Positions 49,389 to 58,696 of a DNA stretch of 64,000 nt are shown piece after piece. The stretch's first letter is position 1. The number at the start of each line of letters is the position of its first letter. This DNA comes from Microbacterium invictum (GTDB lineage: Bacteria; Actinomycetota; Actinomycetes; Actinomycetales; Microbacteriaceae). The notes beneath the pieces were generated by a model, which was not told where the DNA came from, searched no databases, and was given only the letters and a program-made list of their open reading frames with translations. The position numbers and the translations under genes are program-made. The stretch is from contig NZ_CP139779.1 of assembly GCF_034421375.1 (NCBI RefSeq), positions 3,038,001 to 3,102,000 on the forward strand, written 5' to 3'.

Positions 49389-51425
49389 ATGACGCTCACC
49401 GCCCCCACGCTCCTCAGCAGCCCCAGCTCGCAGCCCGCCGACCCCCCGCGCCGGTACGCGGGACTGGACGGGATGCGGGCGGTCGCCGTCGCACTCGTGG
49501 TGATCTATCACCTCTTCCCCGCGATGCTCCCGGGCGGGTTCATCGGCGTGGACGTCTTCTTCGTCATCAGCGGGTTCCTCATCACCAACCTGCTGCTGCG
49601 CGAACACGCCCGGAGCGGCCGGATCAGGCTGATCGACTTCTGGCGGCGCCGGGCCCGCCGCCTGCTGCCGGCGCTCGGCCTGGTGGTGATCGTGTGCTCG
49701 AGTGCGGCGCTCGCCGTCGGCGGCGACGTGCTCGTGCGTCTGGGGGCCCAGGTGCTGGGGGCGGCGACCTTCAGCTACAACTGGGTCTCGCTCACCGGCG
49801 ACGGCGGCTACTTCGCCGCCGCGACCCCCGAACTCTTCCGCAACTTCTGGTCGCTCGCGGTCGAGGAGCAGTTCTACGTCGTCTGGCCCCTCGTGCTGCC
49901 TCTGTTCCTGCTCCTCCCCCGCGCCTGGGCGCGCGCCGGAGCGGCAGTGCTCCTGGCCACGGCCTCGGCGCTGTGGATGGCGGTGCTGGTGACCACGGGG
50001 GCGGGAGCGCCCGGCGGCGACGTCACCCGCGCCTACTTCGGCACCGACACCCACGCCTTCGGCATCCTCCTCGGGGTGGCCCTGGCGTTCGCCACGACGG
50101 CGGTGCTCGGGCGGGGATCGCCGGCCTCGCGACCGCGGTGGACCTCGCCGGTGGGGGCGGCGGCGATCTCGGGACTGGTGCTGCTGTCGTTCCTCGCGCC
50201 GGTCGACGCGGTCTCCACCTTCCCCGGAACGCTGGTGGCGGCGAGCCTCCTCTCCGCCGCGGCGATCACCGCCGGCGTCTGGCCCGGGTCGCGGTTCGGC
50301 TCGGCGATCGACGCCCAGCCGCTGCGCTGGATCGGCGACCGCTCCTACGGCATCTACCTCTGGCACTGGCCGATCCTCGTGCTCCTCCTCGCGGGTCTGC
50401 AGGGCACCGGCGCGGAGGCAGGTGTCCCCGGGAGCGTAGGGCTCGCGGCCCTCGTGCTCACCCTCGGCGCGGCCGAGCTGTCGTACCGCTTCGTCGAGAC
50501 GCCGGTGCGCCGGAATGGATTCCGCGAGTCGCTCCGCCGGCTCGGGCGGGCGCTGCGCGCCGGTGCGGCTGCGCGCGTGGGCGCGCTGGTCGCCGGCGCC
50601 GTCGCGATCGCGCTCGTGATCGGGACGGGGGCAGCGGTCACCGCGGCACCGACGGTGTCGTCGGGGCAGGCGATGGTGGATGCCGGACAGCGCGCCCTCG
50701 CGGAGGCCGACGCACCGTCCGAGGCGCCCGGCGCCGGTGAGCCGGGCTCGGGGGCGGCGGGTCCGTCGGCGGGCCCGCGAGACGGTGCGTCCGCGCCATC
50801 CGCTCCCCCGGCCCCCGTGCCCGGCGTCCCGTCCGGCGACAGCGTGCCGCGGCCCGCGCCGACGCCGGTGACCGGGGATCAGATCACCGCGGTCGGCGAC
50901 TCGGTCATGCTCGCCTCCGCCCCGGCGCTCCTGGAGCGCTTCCCCGGTATCGCCGTCGACGCGGCCGTGTCGCGCTCGGCCTGGGCCGGCCCGGGTATCC
51001 TGCAGCAGCTCGCCGACACCGGGCAGCTGCGCCCGTACGTCGTGCTGGGCCTGGGTACGAACGGTCCCGTCGACCGCGACGCCCTCGAGCGGATGGCGGC
51101 GATCGCCGGCCCCGAGCGCACCCTCGTCCTCGTCAACGCGTTCGCGCCGCGGGAATGGATCCCCGGCGTCAACGCCGAGCTGGCGGACTTCGCGGCGACG
51201 CACCCCCGCGTCTTCATCGCCGACTGGTCGGGAGCGATCGCGTCGAGGCCCGAGCTGCTCGCCGGGGATCAGATCCACCCCGACTCGGGCGGCGGCGCGG
51301 TCTTCGCCGACACCGTCGGGCAGGCCGTCGATCGCGCCGAGGAGCATCGCGCGCTCCTCGCCTACGAGCAGGAGCTGCGCGCCTGGCGGCGCGCGCACTT
51401 CACCGTCGGACGCGAGTTCGAGTAG
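49389..51425 (+). CDS. Acyltransferase-3 (OafA/YrhL type) with C-terminal SGNH domain
   Basis: A 678-residue protein. Residues 20-380 are the membrane acyltransferase: YAGLDGMRAVAVALVVIYHLFP with the catalytic His, FIGVDVFFVISGFLIT and FWSLAVEEQFYVVWPL, about 10-11 helices. A Ser/Pro/Gly-rich linker follows (about 440-490). The SGNH domain shows GDSVMLASAP (Ser nucleophile) and DQIHPDSGGG (Asp-His). Such proteins O-acetylate cell-wall or surface polysaccharides. The ATG at 49389 lacks a strong ribosome site. It interrupts the usual rplQ-truA pairing. Confidence 0.9.
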   Translation: MTLTAPTLLSSPSSQPADPPRRYAGLDGMRAVAVALVVIYHLFPAMLPGGFIGVDVFFVISGFLITNLLLREHARSGRIRLIDFWRRRARRLLPALGLVVIVCSSAALAVGGDVLVRLGAQVLGAATFSYNWVSLTGDGGYFAAATPELFRNFWSLAVEEQFYVVWPLVLPLFLLLPRAWARAGAAVLLATASALWMAVLVTTGAGAPGGDVTRAYFGTDTHAFGILLGVALAFATTAVLGRGSPASRPRWTSPVGAAAISGLVLLSFLAPVDAVSTFPGTLVAASLLSAAAITAGVWPGSRFGSAIDAQPLRWIGDRSYGIYLWHWPILVLLLAGLQGTGAEAGVPGSVGLAALVLTLGAAELSYRFVETPVRRNGFRESLRRLGRALRAGAAARVGALVAGAVAIALVIGTGAAVTAAPTVSSGQAMVDAGQRALAEADAPSEAPGAGEPGSGAAGPSAGPRDGASAPSAPPAPVPGVPSGDSVPRPAPTPVTGDQITAVGDSVMLASAPALLERFPGIAVDAAVSRSAWAGPGILQQLADTGQLRPYVVLGLGTNGPVDRDALERMAAIAGPERTLVLVNAFAPREWIPGVNAELADFAATHPRVFIADWSGAIASRPELLAGDQIHPDSGGGAVFADTVGQAVDRAEEHRALLAYEQELRAWRRAHFTVGREFE

Positions 51426-51461
51426 GCCCGCCGCGGCCTGCGACCCGCAAACGCCGTTGCT

Positions 51462-51670
51462 CGAGGTGACACGATTGGTCGCCCGAAGCCCGATCCCGCG
51501 ACCACTTGCGCCACCCCGATCCGACATCGCAGATCGACGTGACACGAACGGTCGTCGGTACCCCGCCTCGACGACCACTTGCGCCACCCCGATCCGAAAG
51601 CAGATCGACGTGACACGAACGGTCGTCGGTACCCCGCCTCGACGACCACCTCCGCCATCCGATCCGGACC
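51462..51670. repeat. Extragenic tandem hairpin repeat, three copies
   Basis: Three units at about 71-73 bp spacing (starts near 51462, 51535 and 51606) lie in a 307-bp region without a gene. Copies two and three are nearly identical over 60 bp; the first is diverged. Each has GTGACACG, then inverted arms, then a segment ending CGCCACC or a close form. Arms are GGTCGC/GCGACC in copy one and GGTCGTCG/CGACGACC in the others, so changes in one arm are matched in the other. This suggests selection on the hairpin, as in REP-like elements. Confidence 0.7.
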
Positions 51671-51684
51671 CTGCGCCGAAACGA

Positions 51685-51718
51685 CGAGACCCGCCACCCC
51701 AGGGGGCGACGGGTCTCG
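51685..51718. terminator. Bidirectional terminator between acyltransferase and rplQ
   Basis: Arms CGAGACCCG (51685-51693) and CGGGTCTCG (51710-51718) are perfect complements, with CCCC-A-GGGG inside extending the stem. It stands between two convergent genes and 15 bp after the rplQ stop on the minus strand. Confidence 0.7.
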
Positions 51719-51732
51719 GACGACCGGGGTCG

Positions 51733-52365
51733 TTACTTCTTATCAGCGTCGGCGTCGGCGTCAGCGTCAGCGTCGGCGGTGGAGTCACCCTCCACGACGG
51801 CGTCTTCGGCGGCCTTCTCGGCGGCGGCGCCCTCTTCGGGCGACTCCGAACCGGCGTCGGTGTTCTCGTCAGCGGTGCTGTCTTCCACGGGGGCCTCCTC
51901 GGTGGTGTCCTCCGCGCCAGTCTCCTCCGCGGGGGTGTCCTCCGCAGCGGGCTTGACAGCCGGAGCCGCCTTGGCCGACGAGCGCGAGCTCTTGACCTTG
52001 GGGGTCACCGGGTCCAGCACCAGCTCGATGACGGCCATGGGCGCGTTGTCACCCTTGCGGTTGCCGATCTTGGTGATGCGGGTGTAGCCACCCGGGCGGT
52101 CGGCCACCAGCGGCGCGATCTCGGTGAAGAGGACGTGCACGACCTCCTTGTCACCGATCACCGATAGCACCCGGCGACGCGCGTGCAGGTCGCCGCGCTT
52201 GGCGAAGGTGATGAGGCGCTCGGCCAGCGGGCGCAGGCGCTTGGCCTTGGTCTCGGTGGTCTGGATCGACTTGTGGGTGAAGAGGGCCGCGGCGAGGTTC
52301 GCAAGCAGCAGGCGCTCGTGGGCGGGGCCGCCTCCGAGGCGGGGACCCTTCGTGGGCTTGGGCAT
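51733..52365 (-). CDS. rplQ: 50S ribosomal protein L17 with acidic C-terminal tail
   Basis: A 210-residue protein. Residues 1-120 are L17 ([42 protein letters not shown]). The last 75-80 residues are an Ala/Glu/Asp-rich tail ending in six Ala-Asp pairs and KK, encoded by a short repeated GAC-GCT-type array. Bacterial L17 is usually about 120-130 residues; tails like this occur in actinobacteria. It is the last gene of the infA-rpoA operon. Confidence 0.95.
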   Translation of the reverse strand: MPKPTKGPRLGGGPAHERLLLANLAAALFTHKSIQTTETKAKRLRPLAERLITFAKRGDLHARRRVLSVIGDKEVVHVLFTEIAPLVADRPGGYTRITKIGNRKGDNAPMAVIELVLDPVTPKVKSSRSSAKAAPAVKPAAEDTPAEETGAEDTTEEAPVEDSTADENTDAGSESPEEGAAAEKAAEDAVVEGDSTADADADADADADKK

Positions 52366-52405
52366 GTCAGTTACTCCAGTCGAAAGTCAGTCGGGATGCC
52401 GCAGC

Positions 52406-53395
52406 TCAGACGTTCTCGTCGTCGTAGCCGCCGTAGAAGTGCGCGCCATCGAACCCGGGGACCGAGTCCTTCAGCGACAGGCCGAGAGAGGTGAGCTTGT
52501 CACGCACCTCGTCGACCGACTTCTGGCCGAAGTTGCGGATGTTCATCAGCTGCGTCTCCGAGAGGGCGACGAGCTCGCTGACCGTGTTGATGCCCTCGCG
52601 CTTGAGGCAGTTGTACGAGCGCACCGACAGGTCGAGGTCCTCGATGGGCATCGACAGCTCGTTGGAGAGGACGGTCTCGACCGGCGCCGGGCCGATCTCG
52701 ATGCCCTCGGCCTCGACGTTCAGCTCGCGGGCGAGACCGAACAGCTCGGTGAGGGTGCGTCCGGCCGACGCGACGGCGTCGCGAGGGGCGATGGAGGGCT
52801 TGGATTCGACATCCAGCACGAGCTTGTCGAAGTCGGTGCGCTCCCCGGCACGGGTCGCCTCGACGCGGTACGACACCTTCAGCACGGGCGAGTAGATCGA
52901 GTCGATCGGGATCTGCCCGGCCTCGGCGTACTCGTTGCGGTTCTGGGTCGCCGACACGTAGCCACGACCGCGCTCGATGGTGAGCTCGAGCTCGAACCGG
53001 GCGGTGTCATTGAGGGTCGCGATGACCAGCTCGGGGTTGTGCACCTCGACACCGGCGGGAGCGGAGATGTCGGCAGCGGTGACCTCACCGGCGCCGGTCT
53101 TGCGCAGGTACGCAGTGATGGGCTCGTCGCGCTCGCTGGAGACGACCAGCTGCTTGATGTTGAGGATGATCTCGGTGACATCCTCTTTCACACCGGGGAT
53201 GGTGCTGAACTCGTGGAGGACGCCGTCGATGCGGATCGACGTCACGGCAGCACCGGGAATCGACGACAGGAGGCTGCGACGCAGCGCGTTGCCGATCGTG
53301 TAGCCGAAGCCGGGCTCCAGCGGCTCGATGACGAAACGGCTGCGGAACTCCCCGACCTTCTCCTCGGTCAGAGTGGGACGCTGTGCGATGAGCAC
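52406..53395 (-). CDS. rpoA: RNA polymerase alpha subunit
   Basis: A 329-residue protein with the full alpha N-domain ([29 protein letters not shown]) and C-domain ([38 protein letters not shown]), the normal length. It dimerises to start RNA polymerase assembly and contacts promoter UP elements. It follows rpsK after a GC-rich hairpin; no rpsD gene intervenes. Confidence 0.97.
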   Translation of the reverse strand: MLIAQRPTLTEEKVGEFRSRFVIEPLEPGFGYTIGNALRRSLLSSIPGAAVTSIRIDGVLHEFSTIPGVKEDVTEIILNIKQLVVSSERDEPITAYLRKTGAGEVTAADISAPAGVEVHNPELVIATLNDTARFELELTIERGRGYVSATQNRNEYAEAGQIPIDSIYSPVLKVSYRVEATRAGERTDFDKLVLDVESKPSIAPRDAVASAGRTLTELFGLARELNVEAEGIEIGPAPVETVLSNELSMPIEDLDLSVRSYNCLKREGINTVSELVALSETQLMNIRNFGQKSVDEVRDKLTSLGLSLKDSVPGFDGAHFYGGYDDENV

Positions 53396-53465
53396 GATGT
53401 GTTCCTTTCAATCACGTGCCCGCTATATGACACGTGCGGTGGGTGAAGTATTGAGTTGTGTCCGG

Positions 53466-53513
53466 GGATGCCGCGGAGGCGCGCACCACGAGGGGCCGCG
53501 CCCCGCGGCATCC
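53466..53513 (-). terminator. Intercistronic hairpin between rpsK and rpoA
   Basis: Arms GGATGCCGCGG (53466-53476) and CCGCGGCATCC (53503-53513) are perfect 11-bp complements with a 26-nt loop. It lies in the 132-bp gap upstream of rpoA, where rpsD is often found. May be an attenuator or a processing site. Confidence 0.5.
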
Positions 53514-53527
53514 GGAAAATCAGCGCG

Positions 53528-53926
53528 TCAGACGCGGCGACGCTTGGGCGGGCGGCACCCGTTGTGCGCCTGCGGCGTGACGTCCTGGATCGAACCGACC
53601 TCGAGGCCGGCGGCCGTCAGCGAACGGATCGCGGTCTCGCGGCCCGAGCCCGGGCCCTTGACGAAGACGTCGACCTTCTTGACGCCGTGCTCCTGCGCCT
53701 GACGGGCAGCCGACTCCGCGGCCATGCCGGCGGCGTAGGGGGTGGACTTGCGCGAGCCCTTGAAGCCCACGCCACCCGAGGACGCCCAGCTGATCACGGC
53801 GCCCGACGGGTCGGTGATCGAGACGATGGTGTTGTTGAACGTCGACTTGATGTGGGCCTGGCCCACGGCGATGTTCTTCTTCTCCTTGCGGCGCGGCTTG
53901 CGCGCGGCGGACTTGGCCTGTGCCAT
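53528..53926 (-). CDS. rpsK: 30S ribosomal protein S11
   Basis: A 132-residue S11: [43 protein letters not shown] and the C-terminal [16 protein letters not shown]. Normal length. It helps form the platform of the small subunit. It lies 32 bp after rpsM. Confidence 0.97.
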   Translation of the reverse strand: MAQAKSAARKPRRKEKKNIAVGQAHIKSTFNNTIVSITDPSGAVISWASSGGVGFKGSRKSTPYAAGMAAESAARQAQEHGVKKVDVFVKGPGSGRETAIRSLTAAGLEVGSIQDVTPQAHNGCRPPKRRRV

Positions 53927-53958
53927 GTGCGTGTTCTCCTAAACCCTGCAGGCCGCGC

Positions 53959-54333
53959 TCAGCGCGCCTTCTTCTTGCCGGCGACGGTGCGCTTCGGACC
54001 CTTGCGGGTGCGCGCGTTGGTCTTGGTGCGCTGTCCGCGCACCGGGAGGCCGCGGCGGTGACGGATGCCCTCGTAGGATCCGATCTCGACCTTGCGGCGG
54101 ATGTCTGCGGCCACCTCGCGGCGGAGGTCACCCTCCACCTTGTAGTTGGCCTCGATGTAATCGCGGAGGGCGATGAGCTGGTCGTCGCTCAGGTCCTTCA
54201 CACGGATGTTCTCGTCGATCTCCGTCTGGGCGAGGATCTCGTGCGAGCGGGTACGGCCCACGCCGTAGATGTAGGTCAGGGCGATGACCACGCGCTTATC
54301 GCGCGGGATGTCGACGCCGGCAAGACGTGCCAT
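53959..54333 (-). CDS. rpsM: 30S ribosomal protein S13
   Basis: A 124-residue S13: [26 protein letters not shown] and the C-terminal [25 protein letters not shown]. Normal length. It contacts the large subunit and tRNAs from the head of the 30S. CTCCTAGGAG-type sequence lies near its start. Confidence 0.97.
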   Translation of the reverse strand: MARLAGVDIPRDKRVVIALTYIYGVGRTRSHEILAQTEIDENIRVKDLSDDQLIALRDYIEANYKVEGDLRREVAADIRRKVEIGSYEGIRHRRGLPVRGQRTKTNARTRKGPKRTVAGKKKAR

Positions 54334-54364
54334 GCGGCTCTCCTAGGAGTTGGTGGAGGTGTGG

Positions 54365-54429
54365 GGCAGGACCGGTGCCCGGGCCTCCGCCCCGAGGTGT
54401 CCGCCGCTCGCGCGGGTTCTGGTCCTGCC
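54365..54429 (-). terminator. Possible long-loop hairpin between rpmJ and rpsM
   Basis: GGCAGGACC (54365-54373) and GGTCCTGCC (54421-54429) are perfect 9-bp complements across a 47-nt GC-rich loop that can fold further. It lies in the 137-bp gap between rpmJ and rpsM. Role uncertain. Confidence 0.35.
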
Positions 54430-54470
54430 TGTGTGTCTTCAGTTATGGGTCTTCGTCGTGAGATCTGAGC

Positions 54471-54587
54471 TCAGCCCTGGCGCTGCTTGTGGCGCGGGTT
54501 GGACTTGCAGATCACCATCACGTTGCCGTGGCGACGGATCACCTTGCAGTGATCGCAGATGGGCTTGACGGAGGGGTTGACCTTCAT
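54471..54587 (-). CDS. rpmJ: 50S ribosomal protein L36 (zinc-binding form)
   Basis: A 38-residue protein, [19 protein letters not shown] to PRHKQRQG. Cysteines in ICDHC and VICKSNPRH form the zinc ribbon, the C+ form. It lies between infA and rpsM as in most bacteria. Too short to stand out without the family match. Confidence 0.95.
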   Translation of the reverse strand: MKVNPSVKPICDHCKVIRRHGNVMVICKSNPRHKQRQG

Positions 54588-54662
54588 GATGTTCCTGTTC
54601 GCTGTCTTCGCCGGGCACGCGGGTTCTTCCGACCCCGCGTGGGGCGTTACTTCTCGACCGGT

Positions 54663-54884
54663 CTAGCGGTAGCGGTAGACGATACGGCCGCGGGTGAGGT
54701 CGTAGGGGCTGAGCTCCACGACCACGCGGTCCTCGGGGATGATGCGGATGTAGTTCTGCCGCATCTTGCCTGAGATCGTGGCGAGCACCTTGTGACCGTT
54801 GGTGAGCTCCACGCGGAACATCGCGTTCGGCAGCGCCTCGGAGATGACACCCTCGATCTCGATGACACCGTCTTTCTTCGCCAT
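54663..54884 (-). CDS. infA: Translation initiation factor IF-1
   Basis: A 73-residue protein, [20 protein letters not shown] to [10 protein letters not shown], matching IF-1 over its full length. The ATG at 54884 is chosen because the family starts there; the frame is open upstream in the leader. It is the first gene of the operon infA, rpmJ, rpsM, rpsK, rpoA, rplQ, with its own promoter at 54981-55009 and a palindrome in the leader. Confidence 0.96.
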   Translation of the reverse strand: MAKKDGVIEIEGVISEALPNAMFRVELTNGHKVLATISGKMRQNYIRIIPEDRVVVELSPYDLTRGRIVYRYR

Positions 54885-54904
54885 AAACTCGCTATCGCTT
54901 GCAT

Positions 54905-54922
54905 GCAGACCGGCCGGTCTGC
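54905..54922. promoter_or_regulatory. Perfect 18-bp palindrome in the infA leader
   Basis: GCAGACCGG-CCGGTCTGC is a perfect 18-bp palindrome, 20 bp upstream of the infA ATG. In RNA a loop-free hairpin is strained, so a DNA-binding role is also possible. No other copy was noticed. Confidence 0.5.
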
Positions 54923-54980
54923 GGTGGATGGGATTGTGGTGCGGCGACACGCCAATGAAGGCGCAACGCACCAAAGATCA

Positions 54981-55009
54981 ACTATAGGTGATATCGCACC
55001 CCGCGGCAA
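54981..55009 (-). promoter_or_regulatory. Sigma70 promoter for the infA-rplQ operon
   Basis: TTGCCG (-35, 55004-55009 on the minus strand) is followed after 17 bp by TATAGT (-10, 54981-54986). The infA ATG is about 97 bp downstream of the -10 box, leaving a leader of about 90 nt that contains the 18-bp palindrome. Confidence 0.65.
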
Positions 55010-55049
55010 ACCGCCGTCGCGCTCGCCCTTCGCTCGCGGCCCCGTGAGG

Positions 55050-55109
55050 CTTCATCCGTCGAAGATGCACGCTTCGGGCTCCCTCGGCGTACATCTGCGA
55101 CGGATGAAG
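55050..55109 (-). terminator. Large hairpin after the DsbA-like gene
   Basis: Arms 55050-55067 and 55092-55109 match in 17 of 18 bases around a 24-nt loop. It follows the DsbA-like stop by about 57 bp and precedes the infA promoter on the minus strand. Likely the terminator of the secY-adk-map-DsbA transcript. It also lies in the 282-bp region without genes. Confidence 0.6.
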
Positions 55110-55166
55110 GAAGGGGATGCCGCGCGCAGCGCACGAGCCGCGCGCGAAGCGCGGGCGCGCCGTCGG

Positions 55167-55850
55167 TCAGGAGAACAGCGAGGGGAAGTCCGCCGGCGCG
55201 GGAATGGTGTCGTTCGCGATCGTCTCGCCGTTGACCGCGAGTGTCGGGGTCGCGATGCCCGACTGACCGGGCTGGATGGGCGTCTGCTCGGTCATCGACG
55301 ACACGAAGCCGCTGTAGCGCCGCTCGCTGACGCACGCGTCGACACCGTCGGCGCCGACCGATCCGGCGATCTCGATGAGCTGCTCGTCCGTCAGCCCCGT
55401 CGAGCCCTCCGCCGGCTGGTTGGCGTACAGCGCCTGCATGTACGACACCGCCGCATCGGGCGCCGTCTCGGCGACGCAGTACATGGCGTTGGCCGCCCGC
55501 GTAGAGTATTCGGTCCCCTGCGAGAACCGGTCGAGGATCGCGATGGGGTGGATGTTGAGGGTGATCGTTCCCTCGTCGACGAGCCCCTGCACCGTCTCCC
55601 CGTACGCCTGCTCGAACTGGTTGCAGATCGGGCACATGAAGTCGATGTAGGTGTCGAGGGTCTGCTCCCCCGTCCCGACCTCGATCGCTCCGGTCTCGGC
55701 GTTGATCGACGCCGCCTGCGGCGCCGGCCCCGCGTCATCCGACTGATTGTTCGACCACACGACGATGGCCGCGGTGACCACGAGCGCGAGCACCACGGCG
55801 ATGCTCACGAGGATCGCGAACCAGTTGACCTTGCGCGCGGCCGTTGCCAT
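55167..55850 (-). CDS. Membrane-anchored DsbA-family thioredoxin-fold protein
   Basis: A 227-residue protein with one N-terminal membrane helix (residues about 10-32) and a DsbA/thioredoxin-fold domain outside. The redox motif is CPIC (Cys73-Cys76 in DFMCPICNQFEQ). A cis-Pro motif is in SGIATPTLAVNGE. Such proteins act in thiol oxidation or reduction in the extracytoplasm. GAGGAC lies before the ATG. It is the last gene of the secY-adk-map group, with 26 bp from map, an uncommon neighbour. Confidence 0.85.
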   Translation of the reverse strand: MATAARKVNWFAILVSIAVVLALVVTAAIVVWSNNQSDDAGPAPQAASINAETGAIEVGTGEQTLDTYIDFMCPICNQFEQAYGETVQGLVDEGTITLNIHPIAILDRFSQGTEYSTRAANAMYCVAETAPDAAVSYMQALYANQPAEGSTGLTDEQLIEIAGSVGADGVDACVSERRYSGFVSSMTEQTPIQPGQSGIATPTLAVNGETIANDTIPAPADFPSLFS

Positions 55851-55876
55851 CGGCGTCCTCCCTGAATGTCCCGGCG

Positions 55877-56722
55877 CTACCGGATCGGTGCCGGGGTGAC
55901 GCCGAACGGCGCGAGCCCGGCTGCGCCGCCGTCGGGCGCGGTGAGCACCCACACACCGTCATCATGCACCGCAACGCTATGTTCCCAGTGTGAGCCGGCC
56001 GACCCGTCGACGGTCGAGACGGTCCAGCCGTCGTCCTCGACGAACGTCGCATCCGACCCCGCGACCACCATCGGCTCGATCGCGAGGGCGAGACCGGGCT
56101 GCACCTCGGGGCCGGGATCGTCGACGCGGTAGTTGAACACCGATGGCGACTCGTGCATCTTCCGCCCGATGCCGTGACCGACGTACTCGCGGAGGATGCC
56201 GTAGTCCTCGCCGTGGGCGCGGATGTAGTCCTCGATCGCCGCACCCACGTCCGCGATGTGGCGGGCGGACGCCAGCGCCGCGATGCCCGCCCACAGCGAC
56301 CCCTCCGTCACGCGCGAGAGATGCTCGCGCTCGGCCACGAGCTCGGGGCGCGACGGGTCGGGGAGCACGACGGTGAACGCCGAATCCCCGTTCCATCCCT
56401 TGTACTCGGCACCGGCATCGATGGAGAGGATGTCACCGGGCTCGAGCGGCCGGTCGCCGGGGATGCCGTGCACCACCTGCTCGTTCACCGAGGCGCAGAC
56501 GGTGTGGCGGTACCCGCGCACCATCTGGAAGTTCGATTTCGCGCCGCGCGAGACGATCAGGTCGGATGCCGCGGCATCCAGCTCGAGCGTCGTGACACCG
56601 GGTGCGATGAGGGCCTTCACCGCGGCGAGGGCGTCGGCGGTGATAAGACCGGGGTCGACCATCGCCCGCAGCTGCGCGGGGGTCTTGTAGATCGAGCGGC
56701 GAAGTCCCACGACGGGGCTCAC
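55877..56722 (-). CDS. map: Methionine aminopeptidase, type I
   Basis: A 281-residue M24A enzyme. Metal ligands are in ILSIDAGAEYKGWNGDSAF (two Asp), GHGIGRKMHE (His), AIEPMV and HWEHSVAV (two Glu); all five are present. It removes initiator methionine. The GTG at 56722 overlaps the adk stop (GTGA). Compare the M24 relative at 11539-12921, where one Asp is replaced. Confidence 0.95.
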   Translation of the reverse strand: MSPVVGLRRSIYKTPAQLRAMVDPGLITADALAAVKALIAPGVTTLELDAAASDLIVSRGAKSNFQMVRGYRHTVCASVNEQVVHGIPGDRPLEPGDILSIDAGAEYKGWNGDSAFTVVLPDPSRPELVAEREHLSRVTEGSLWAGIAALASARHIADVGAAIEDYIRAHGEDYGILREYVGHGIGRKMHESPSVFNYRVDDPGPEVQPGLALAIEPMVVAGSDATFVEDDGWTVSTVDGSAGSHWEHSVAVHDDGVWVLTAPDGGAAGLAPFGVTPAPIR

Positions 56723-57312
56723 GCGGCGGCCGGGCTCCCGAGGCCGCGGGCCCGGAGAGCGGCGAGGATGCGATCGGTGATCTCGTCGACCGATCCCGTG
56801 CCGTCGATCTCGTCGACGATGCCCCGGGTGGCGTACACGCCGATGATCGGCGCCGTCTCGCTCTCGTAGATCGCCAGACGCTGCGCGATGACGGTTTCGG
56901 TGTCGTCGGCGCGACCCTGCTCGAGCGCCCGCTTGCTGAGGCGCGCGATGGACTCCTCGCGAGGGACCTCGAGCACGATGACCGCGTCGAGCTTCTCATC
57001 GCGCCCGCCCAGGAACTCATCCAGGTGCATCACCTGCGGGAGGTTCCGCGGGTAGCCGTCGAGGAGGAATCCGCCCGCGGCATCCTCCTTCGACAGCCGG
57101 TCGCGCACGACGGCGCTCGTCAGCTCGTCGGGGACGAGCTGCCCGGCGTCGATGATCTCCTTGACCTGCACGCCGAGGTCGGTGCCGCCGGCGACGTTGG
57201 CGCGGAAGACGTCGCCGGTCGAGACGACGGGCACGCCCAGCGCCTCGGCGATGCGGACGCCCTGGGTGCCCTTGCCCGAGCCCTGGGGACCGACGATGAG
57301 AAGGCGAGCCAT
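56719..57312 (-). CDS. adk: Adenylate kinase
   Basis: A 197-residue enzyme: P-loop GPQGSGKGTQG, LDGYPRN for AMP binding and DD-TETVIAQRL in place of the lid zinc domain, so it is the short-lid form. It converts ATP + AMP to 2 ADP. The ATG overlaps or abuts the stop of secY at 57312, as is common in the spc operon. Confidence 0.96.
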   Translation of the reverse strand: MARLLIVGPQGSGKGTQGVRIAEALGVPVVSTGDVFRANVAGGTDLGVQVKEIIDAGQLVPDELTSAVVRDRLSKEDAAGGFLLDGYPRNLPQVMHLDEFLGGRDEKLDAVIVLEVPREESIARLSKRALEQGRADDTETVIAQRLAIYESETAPIIGVYATRGIVDEIDGTGSVDEITDRILAALRARGLGSPAAA

Positions 57313-58634
57313 CAGCGCAGGAGCCCTTCGTAGTGACGCTGCTGCAGCTGCGCGTCGATCTGCTTGACGGTCTCAAGACCCACACCGACGATGATGAGTA
57401 TCGAGGCGCCGCCGAACGGGAAGTTCTGGTTCGCCCCGACGAGCGCCAGCGCGAACAGCGGCAGGAGCGCGACGAGGCCGAGGTAGATCGAGCCCGGGAG
57501 GGTGATGCGGGTCAGCACGTAGTCGAGGTACTCCGCGGTCGGGCGCCCGGCGCGGATGCCGGGGATGAATCCGCCGTACTTCTTCATGTTGTCGGCGACG
57601 TCGACCGGGTTGAAGGTGATCGCGACGTAGAAGTAGGTGAACCCGACGATGAGCAGGAAGTACAGCGCCATGTACAGCGGGTGGTCGCCCGAGACGAGGT
57701 ACTGCTGGATCCACGCGACCCAGCCCGGAACCTCCTGGCCCGGCTGCGGCTGGTTGAACTGCGCGATGAGGGCGGGGATGTACAGCAGTGACGAGGCGAA
57801 GATCACCGGCACCACACCGGCCATGTTGACCTTGATCGGGATGTAGGTGTTCGTGCCGCCGTACGTGCGCCGGCCGACCATGCGCTTGGCGTACTGGACG
57901 GGGATCCGCCGCTGCGACTGCTCGACGAAGACGACCAGCGCGACGACGACCATGCCGACGGCGAGGACGAGGAGGAAGACCTCGAAGCCGCGCGACTGGG
58001 CGATGGCCCACATCGAGGCGGGGAAGGCGGCGGCGATCGAGGTGAAGATCAGCAGCGACATGCCGTTGCCGATGCCCCGCTCGGTGACGAGCTCGGCGAA
58101 CCACATGATGAGGCCCGTGCCGGCGGTCATCGTGATGATCATCAGCAGCTGCGCCCACCACACGTCGTTGGTGAGGAGCTGCTCGCACTCGGGGATGCCG
58201 GTGATGCCGAACAGCTGGCCGCTGCGCGCCACGGTCACGAGGGTCGTCGACTGCAGGAGCGCCAGCGCGATCGTCAGGTACCGGGTGTACTGGGTGAGCT
58301 TGGCCTGCCCCGCCTGGCCCTCCTTGTACAGCGCCTCGAAGTGCGGGATGACCACGCGCAGCAGCTGCACGATGATCGTCGCCGTGATGTAGGGCATCAC
58401 CCCGAGCGCGAAGATGGACAGCTGCAGCAGCGCCCCGCCCGAGAACAGGTTCACCAGCGACAGCAGGCCCTCAGTGCCGGCGCTGTCGCGCAGGCAGGAC
58501 TGGACGTTCGGGAAGTCCACGAACGGTGCCGGCACGTGCGCGCCGAGGCGGTACAGGGCGATGATGGCCAGGGTGAAAGCGATCTTCCGCCGCAGATCCG
58601 GAGTGCGGAAGACACGCGCGATGGCGCTGAACAA
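57312..58634 (-). CDS. secY: Preprotein translocase subunit SecY
   Basis: A 440-residue membrane protein with ten segments, matching SecY in full (FRTPDLRRKIAFTLAIIALYRLGAHVPAP and GFIPGIRAGRPTAEYLDYVLTRITLPG). The start is TTG at 58634, with GGAGG 7 bp before it and family-typical length. An ATG further upstream (58667) would add 11 residues that other SecY proteins lack. It forms the channel for protein export. Confidence 0.95.
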   Translation of the reverse strand: MFSAIARVFRTPDLRRKIAFTLAIIALYRLGAHVPAPFVDFPNVQSCLRDSAGTEGLLSLVNLFSGGALLQLSIFALGVMPYITATIIVQLLRVVIPHFEALYKEGQAGQAKLTQYTRYLTIALALLQSTTLVTVARSGQLFGITGIPECEQLLTNDVWWAQLLMIITMTAGTGLIMWFAELVTERGIGNGMSLLIFTSIAAAFPASMWAIAQSRGFEVFLLVLAVGMVVVALVVFVEQSQRRIPVQYAKRMVGRRTYGGTNTYIPIKVNMAGVVPVIFASSLLYIPALIAQFNQPQPGQEVPGWVAWIQQYLVSGDHPLYMALYFLLIVGFTYFYVAITFNPVDVADNMKKYGGFIPGIRAGRPTAEYLDYVLTRITLPGSIYLGLVALLPLFALALVGANQNFPFGGASILIIVGVGLETVKQIDAQLQQRHYEGLLR

Positions 58635-58696
58635 GAGGCTGCCTCCATTGGGGATGCCGACGACCACGTGGGCACGCCGACTCCCAGGGTAACGCG

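Noticed and set aside
51462..51670. CRISPR array
   Set aside because: Only three units; the units themselves are long and tandem without unique spacers, and no cas genes are present.
48420..51788. Very long minus-strand open frame across the acyltransferase gene
   Set aside because: Only its 3' part is truA. The rest is the mirror of the plus-strand acyltransferase, with the repetitive Arg/Gly/Ala composition of GC-rich antisense frames.
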